Shown one piece after another: positions 60,250 through 64,000 of a stretch of DNA of 64,000 bases (position 1 is the stretch's first letter; each line of letters starts with the position of its first letter). The stretch comes from Collinsella aerofaciens. Lineage in GTDB: Bacteria; Actinomycetota; Coriobacteriia; Coriobacteriales; Coriobacteriaceae. The position numbers and the translations under genes were made by a program. The stretch covers positions 62,001-126,000 of the forward strand of contig NZ_SPFO01000003.1 in the NCBI RefSeq assembly GCF_005845035.1, written 5' to 3'. A model generated the notes under the pieces. The model worked only from the letters and a program-made list of their open reading frames with translations, searched no databases and had not been told where the DNA came from.

Positions 60250-61515
60250 TTAGGCGACGGTACGAAGGATCTGGCAGCGCACGTTCTGAGAACCGCCAAA
60301 ACCGCGCAGGAACGCCGTCTCGGGAACCTTCTTCATCTGGGTGGCACCGGCGACGCCGCGCATTTGCTTAACGGCCTCGACGATATCGGCGATGCCCGAT
60401 GCGCCATGTGCGTGACCAAAGTTGCAGCGGCCACCGTGCGGGTTGATGGGCTTATCGCCGTCAAAAGCGGTGCGGCCATCGATCGCGTACTTCCAAGCCT
60501 CGCCGCGCGGAATATAGCCGCACTCCTCAGCCGAGACGATCTCGGAAGCCAGGAAGAAGTCATTGCACATGAACAGGTCGATCTCGTCGGGGCTCACGCC
60601 GGTAAGGTCGTAGACCTGCTTGGCGGCAAGCTCGGTAGCCCAATGCTCGTTGTGAAGCAGGCCGGCTTCGACGGCAGAGGCCCCCGTGCCCAGAACCTCG
60701 ATAGGTGCATACGGGACACCCATGGCCTTGGCCTTCTCCGTGGGCATCACGACAACAGCTGCGGCACCGTCGCATTTCTTCTCAAAGCCGGTAACGCGCA
60801 GGTACTGCGTGACGCGCGGGTTGTACATGCTCTTGAGATACTCGTCGGCGGTATCGAAACCGGCTGCCTTCGCATCCTCCTCGACCGTGGTCTCGTACCA
60901 GGCAAGGGGATTCAGGACGGCACCGCGGCGAAGGCTCTTGGTAAGGCCGTTCAGGGCGTCATCAATCTGTTCGGCAGTAAGGTCGTACTGCATCGAATAC
61001 TCGTTGATCCAGTTGTCGAACGACACGCCAAACGCGCCGTCGAGTGGACGACCATAAGCGCGGTCATAGATCTTATCGAGCGAGGGAATCATAACGTCGA
61101 GCGTAAAGTCCTGACGAATATGGGAGGGCATATGCTCAACGGGAAGCGTCGAAGCCAAATCGCAGGCACCCGTAAGGACAACATCGTAGGCACCGGAGGC
61201 GACTGCCATCACGGCCTGCTCAAGGGCGACGTAGCCCGTGCAGCAAGCCTCGGAATGATGGACGGAGCCCTTGGCACGAACGCCAAACCAATCGGCAACC
61301 TGCATGTTGGGGGTAATGCAATCGCCAACGAGATACGGATTGGCGCTGCCGTGATAGAAAAAGTCGATATCGCGGGGCTCAAGACCGGCATCGGCAATTG
61401 CCTCGAGGGCCGCATAGCCAAACGCCTCGCCCTCGCCAATACCCTGGGTCTCGGGATGCTCCTCAAAATCCTTGAACGGGGTGCAGCCCACGCCTACAAT
61501 CGAGACGCTGCGCAT
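60250..61515 (-). CDS. thiolase-like (SCP-x/PhlC-type) acyltransferase
   Basis: Thiolase-fold enzyme, 421 residues from the ATG at 61515; a GTG at 61536 is an alternative start. Nucleophile Cys91/Cys92 in HHSEACCTGYVALEQ; the C-terminal active site INPHGGRCNFGHAHGASG has the catalytic His. It belongs to the non-classical branch that pairs with DUF35 partners. It probably makes or breaks a C-C bond on a CoA- or carrier-bound acyl group. First structural gene of the operon. Confidence 0.87.
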   Translation of the reverse strand: MRSVSIVGVGCTPFKDFEEHPETQGIGEGEAFGYAALEAIADAGLEPRDIDFFYHGSANPYLVGDCITPNMQVADWFGVRAKGSVHHSEACCTGYVALEQAVMAVASGAYDVVLTGACDLASTLPVEHMPSHIRQDFTLDVMIPSLDKIYDRAYGRPLDGAFGVSFDNWINEYSMQYDLTAEQIDDALNGLTKSLRRGAVLNPLAWYETTVEEDAKAAGFDTADEYLKSMYNPRVTQYLRVTGFEKKCDGAAAVVVMPTEKAKAMGVPYAPIEVLGTGASAVEAGLLHNEHWATELAAKQVYDLTGVSPDEIDLFMCNDFFLASEIVSAEECGYIPRGEAWKYAIDGRTAFDGDKPINPHGGRCNFGHAHGASGIADIVEAVKQMRGVAGATQMKKVPETAFLRGFGGSQNVRCQILRTVA

Positions 61516-61588
61516 GTTCTTTCCGAGCGTAACCACTGAATATCACATCCTAATCATGTGAAGGTGTACGGAGTGATGGCGCAGTCCG

Positions 61589-61620
61589 GCCGCGAGCGAA
61601 GGTGAGAGAGCGCTCGCGGC
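61589..61620. promoter_or_regulatory. hairpin in the thiolase-operon leader
   Basis: Perfect 10-bp arms GCCGCGAGCG and CGCTCGCGGC. A TTTT run follows on the plus strand only, although both neighbouring genes read on the minus strand. Confidence 0.5.
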
Positions 61621-61641
61621 TTTTCTGTGCCGTCACACGTT

Positions 61642-61659
61642 GAACTACTGCAGTGGTTC
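61642..61659. promoter_or_regulatory. candidate TetR operator 1
   Basis: GAACTACTGCAGTGGTTC, an 18-bp palindrome with 8 of 9 pairs matched, about 125 bases upstream of the thiolase-like start. Confidence 0.5.
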
Positions 61660-61675
61660 TTTTGAACGTAGCTTT

Positions 61676-61694
61676 AGTTTATGAGGGGTTAAAC
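61676..61694. promoter_or_regulatory. candidate TetR operator 2
   Basis: AGTTTATGAGGGGTTAAAC, an imperfect palindrome 17 bases beyond operator 1. Confidence 0.35.
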
Positions 61695-61708
61695 GAGACA
61701 CGTGAGAC

Positions 61709-61751
61709 AAAAAGCCCCGATGTGTCCCATCATATGGGGCACATCGGGGCT
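61709..61751 (-). terminator. terminator of the tetR gene
   Basis: 16-base arms (61713-61728 with 61736-61751) followed by a five-T run on the minus strand. Confidence 0.88.
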
Positions 61752-61857
61752 AGGCGTTCCAAATAGCAGATAAATGGCCATACTTAAATCGATTCATAGG
61801 GCCGGATTGCTCTGAATCCGCAAACCTTGCAACCGTTCATCCCTAAAAATCAGCCGT

Positions 61858-62475
61858 TCACCCGAGCGGCTTTTCAAAATCGGGGATGCGTGGGTGCCAG
61901 TGGCGCGATGCATCGTCGACAAAGAGCGGTGCGTAGAACATGCGATTGAGGGCGGCGGCAACGGTGCGCGCCTCAAGGTCGGGCCGGGCCTCGAGCCAAT
62001 ACTGAATGAGGTTATGGTGGCCCGCAAGCGCAAATGCTAGATACAGATCGAGGTCCGTTTCATCGGAAAAAGTCGAGCGAAGCCGATTGCGAAAATAGTC
62101 ATGCATAAAGATCGTTGCCTTGTGAGCAAACACGGGATCGCCGTTATCGCTGTTAAGTGCCAAAACTTTCGAGCGATTAGCCTTGAGGATCTCCATGCGC
62201 TTGATCATCGTGGGCGTAGGGTCCAGCTGCGCATCGCCAAAACGAGCCTCCAACGCAACATCATTGATGTCCTGCATATTCTGGAGCAGCTCATCTTCAA
62301 AACGTTTAACCACATCATCGACAGAGCGATAACAGCGATAGAACGTCGATTTGGATGTATGGGCAAGGCGAAGTACCTCGGCCACCTTAATCGACTGCAC
62401 CGGAGTTGTCGCCATAAGTTCAAAGACGGCATCCTCGATCCGTGAAGCAATATCGTTTTGAGCGTTCAGTGACAT
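61858..62475 (-). CDS. TetR-family regulator
   Basis: 205 residues. N-terminal helix-turn-helix SIKVAEVLRLAHTSKSTFYRCYRSVDDV, then a helical ligand domain with FALAGHHNLIQYWLEARPDL. Start at 62475 with GGGGAGG. Lies 28 bases after the phosphopantetheinyl transferase gene and directly upstream of the thiolase operon, so is its likely regulator. Confidence 0.87.
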   Translation of the reverse strand: MSLNAQNDIASRIEDAVFELMATTPVQSIKVAEVLRLAHTSKSTFYRCYRSVDDVVKRFEDELLQNMQDINDVALEARFGDAQLDPTPTMIKRMEILKANRSKVLALNSDNGDPVFAHKATIFMHDYFRNRLRSTFSDETDLDLYLAFALAGHHNLIQYWLEARPDLEARTVAAALNRMFYAPLFVDDASRHWHPRIPDFEKPLG

Positions 62476-62503
62476 GGCGGCCTCCCCTATTGGCGATTGG
62501 CTC

Positions 62504-63133
62504 CTATGCTACCCGAAAGGCATGCTCCTTGACGACGATACGAGGTATAGAGCGTGCCGCACAAGAGATGACGCAGCGACCGTATGTCATCGACGAAGTA
62601 TTCCATCCGCCGGGCATGCCATCTTTGCGAGGGTCAATCGAAAACCCGACGCCTTCAGCCTTGAGGATGGCCTCGATGCGCGTCCACGTCTGACTCATGC
62701 GAAGATTGCGTTCTTGCAAATTGGGGGCAGCGTTAATCCACGCGCGCTCGTCGTCGTTTGCCATACGCCCAACCGCAACGGGAGCAATCTCATCGATCGC
62801 CTCGATATCCACGCCAATAGGTCCTCCGACCGACCGAGCAACATCGGAAACAGCGAGGACGGCCACGCTTCCGCCATGTGAAATGGAAATAGAAGGTGCC
62901 TCCCCATCCGCAAGCTCGATCTTGCCGAAAGCAGAACGCGCAAGCTGGGTGTCGTCGAAGACACCCAGGGCGTCGCGAAGCAGCAGACCCACGCCTGCAG
63001 CTTCCCTCCGAGACGCAATTGGGAGATCACCGTTGGAAGCACGTAAGGCATAGCGTCCCGCGATTAATGCCATATCAACGGTCTCGCCGGGATCGATCGC
63101 AGAAACGTCAACGAGATGCACGGTTATGTTCAA
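62504..63133 (-). CDS. Sfp-type 4'-phosphopantetheinyl transferase
   Basis: Adds phosphopantetheine from CoA to carrier proteins. SISISHGGSVAVLAVS, magnesium motif IGVDIEAID (Asp109, Glu111), and WTRIEAILKAEGVGF with Glu154. The usual Lys of WxxKEA is Ile. I chose the TTG at 63133, with GGGGG nine bases upstream; the start is uncertain because no ATG is well placed. About 209 residues. Likely activates the ACP of this locus. Confidence 0.8.
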   Translation of the reverse strand: MNITVHLVDVSAIDPGETVDMALIAGRYALRASNGDLPIASRREAAGVGLLLRDALGVFDDTQLARSAFGKIELADGEAPSISISHGGSVAVLAVSDVARSVGGPIGVDIEAIDEIAPVAVGRMANDDERAWINAAPNLQERNLRMSQTWTRIEAILKAEGVGFSIDPRKDGMPGGWNTSSMTYGRCVISCAARSIPRIVVKEHAFRVA

Positions 63134-63242
63134 AATGGTCAACCCCCACTCGATTGAGATGACAAGGCTAAACAGACGCTTAGAACCGCTCTTTCCTGAA
63201 TCGAGATACCTTTTGCCGGCGATTTGGCGACGTAAAACAAAA

Positions 63243-63269
63243 CAGCCCAGAGGCAAAGCCTCTGGGCTG
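63243..63269 (-). terminator. terminator of the tRNA operon
   Basis: CAGCCCAGAGGC pairs with GCCTCTGGGCTG; TTTTGTTTT follows on the minus strand. Confidence 0.88.
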
Positions 63270-63277
63270 CGAACATT

Positions 63278-63352
63278 TGGTGGGCGTTAGAAGATTTGAA
63301 CTTCTGACCTCTTCCGTGTCAGGGAAGCGCTCTCCCCCTGAGCTAAACGCCC
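63278..63352 (-). tRNA. tRNA-Val (GAC)
   Basis: Cloverleaf on the minus strand with 7-bp acceptor GGGCGTT, anticodon loop CTGACAC (anticodon GAC), T-loop TTCAAAT, and encoded CCA (63278-63280). Confidence 0.93.
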
Positions 63353-63355
63353 AAA

Positions 63356-63431
63356 TGGAGCGGACAACGGGGCTCGAACCCGCGACCCCAACCTTGGCAA
63401 GGTTGTGCTCTACCAACTGAGCCATGTCCGC
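63356..63431 (-). tRNA. tRNA-Gly (GCC)
   Basis: Minus strand; acceptor GCGGACA, anticodon stem CAACC/GGTTG with loop TTGCCAA (anticodon GCC), T-loop TTCGAGC, encoded CCA. Three bases upstream of tRNA-Val; the two are co-transcribed. Confidence 0.93.
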
Positions 63432-63443
63432 TTACGAGGATTA

Positions 63444-63472
63444 ATCTTACGTGATACCCGCATCCTATGCAA
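63444..63472 (-). promoter_or_regulatory. promoter of the tRNA-Gly/tRNA-Val operon
   Basis: Minus-strand TTGCAT (63467-63472) and TAAGAT (63444-63449), spacer 17 bp, start expected a few bases before tRNA-Gly. Confidence 0.65.
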
Positions 63473-63572
63473 GAACTTTTTTTGAAAAGTTTTGCGACGC
63501 CCTCGCGAACCTCGCGAAGACATCAGCCGCCACGGAAGGCGCAGACAAACGCAAACTCGCCGCAAGAGGCTC

Positions 63573-64000
63573 CTATATCTCACCGAGCATGATCCAGGCG
63601 GAGCTGTCCTGCGCGAGCCTGCCGTCTGCAAGCGGTGATGAGGTGAGCAGGACCCTGCCCGCCGGCAGCTCCACGGGTGTTGCACCGAAGTTCGTCACAC
63701 ACGCCCAGCCGTTGTCGCGGCGATAGGCGATGACGCCGCCCTCAGCGCCCTCGGCACCATCCGCAAGACCGGTGCGCCCGTCAAGATCGAGCCACGCAAG
63801 ATCGTTGGCGCACCCGCGCAGCTTGCGCCGCAGCCAGAGGGCGTCACGATAGAGCGCAAGCATCGATGTCGGGTCCGCTTCTTCCCTATCGGCAGCATAA
63901 TCGGAAAACCATGCAGGTTGCGGCAGATGGGGCGCCGCATCGGCGTCCGCCAGCGAAAACCCAAACGATCCGCCCTGCGCGGGATCGTCCGCCGCCACCC
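63573..64000 (-). CDS. alpha-glucosidase-type glycoside hydrolase (GH13), C-terminal part
   Basis: Only the C-terminus (about 142 residues) is in the window; the frame is open at the right edge. The segment PHLPQPAWFSDYAADREEADPTSMLALYRDALWLRRKL is the conserved end of the catalytic barrel of oligo-1,6-glucosidase/alpha-glucosidase enzymes, followed by a beta-sandwich domain (GVIAYRRDNGWACVTNFG). Substrate presumably short alpha-glucans. Confidence 0.8.
   Translation of the reverse strand, partial: VAADDPAQGGSFGFSLADADAAPHLPQPAWFSDYAADREEADPTSMLALYRDALWLRRKLRGCANDLAWLDLDGRTGLADGAEGAEGGVIAYRRDNGWACVTNFGATPVELPAGRVLLTSSPLADGRLAQDSSAWIMLGEI

Noticed and set aside
1-64000. CRISPR arrays, rRNA genes, replication origin
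   Set aside because: No regularly spaced short direct repeats, rRNA core sequences or clusters of DnaA boxes were seen.

Overview
The window reads as chromosome of a GC-rich, strictly anaerobic member of the Coriobacteriia, most like a gut Collinsella. This is inferred from gene content: anaerobic ribonucleotide reductase with its activase, lactate dehydrogenase, butyrate kinase, DUF3793 with flavodoxin, and no respiratory genes. It is not proven from the sequence. Coding density is high, with strong GGAGG-type ribosome sites and frequent GTG or TTG starts. The window opens inside lysA and closes inside an alpha-glucosidase gene.

1-21 kb is mostly housekeeping: a lysine/DAP operon (lysA-dapA-dapB-dapH, with lysA and dapA joined in one open frame), a nucleoid-associated protein, a DUF2974 hydrolase, ldh, a class I aminotransferase, glutamine-dependent NAD synthetase, two low-complexity surface or unknown proteins, ettA, an SdpI/SdpR-like pair, tcdA, a TatD nuclease, a 230-bp MITE-like element, a sugar kinase with two HAD phosphatases, and deoC.

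21.4-24.9 kb is a small accessory island. It lies between two copies of the last ten codons of pgi, which differ only at synonymous positions, each followed by a matching terminator. This is the layout expected of an element integrated into a gene's 3' end. The island carries an unknown protein, a ClpP-like protease with an intact Ser-His-Asp triad, and a VirD4/TraG-like ATPase. No integrase or relaxase is visible.

25-52 kb returns to chromosomal genes: pgi, a degenerate Fe-ADH-like domain, an SOS-type Y-family polymerase with a YolD partner behind overlapping LexA-like boxes, a copper-type HMA protein behind a CsoR-like box, DUF3793 plus flavodoxin behind an operator-like palindrome, an amino-acid ABC transporter, nfo, oxidoreductases, metY with a short cysteine-containing leader peptide and a divergent LysR gene, rnhA, a Fur-family regulator, a UreE-like/SlyD-like pair, a dipeptidase, a YgjP-like protease and a folate operon (folE-HD-folB).

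51.7-55.2 kb holds nrdD and nrdG, with an NrdR box and two very large palindromes. 55.5-63.1 kb is the most interesting metabolic locus. All its genes lie on the minus strand: a phosphopantetheinyl transferase, a TetR regulator, then a thiolase-like enzyme, a DUF35 zinc-ribbon partner, a dedicated acyl carrier protein, a phosphate acyltransferase and butyrate kinase, followed by an MFS transporter and a small membrane protein. Together they suggest a carrier-protein-linked acyl pathway ending in substrate-level phosphorylation. tRNA-Val(GAC) and tRNA-Gly(GCC) follow, near the right end.

Large intergenic palindromes recur across the window and are listed separately.
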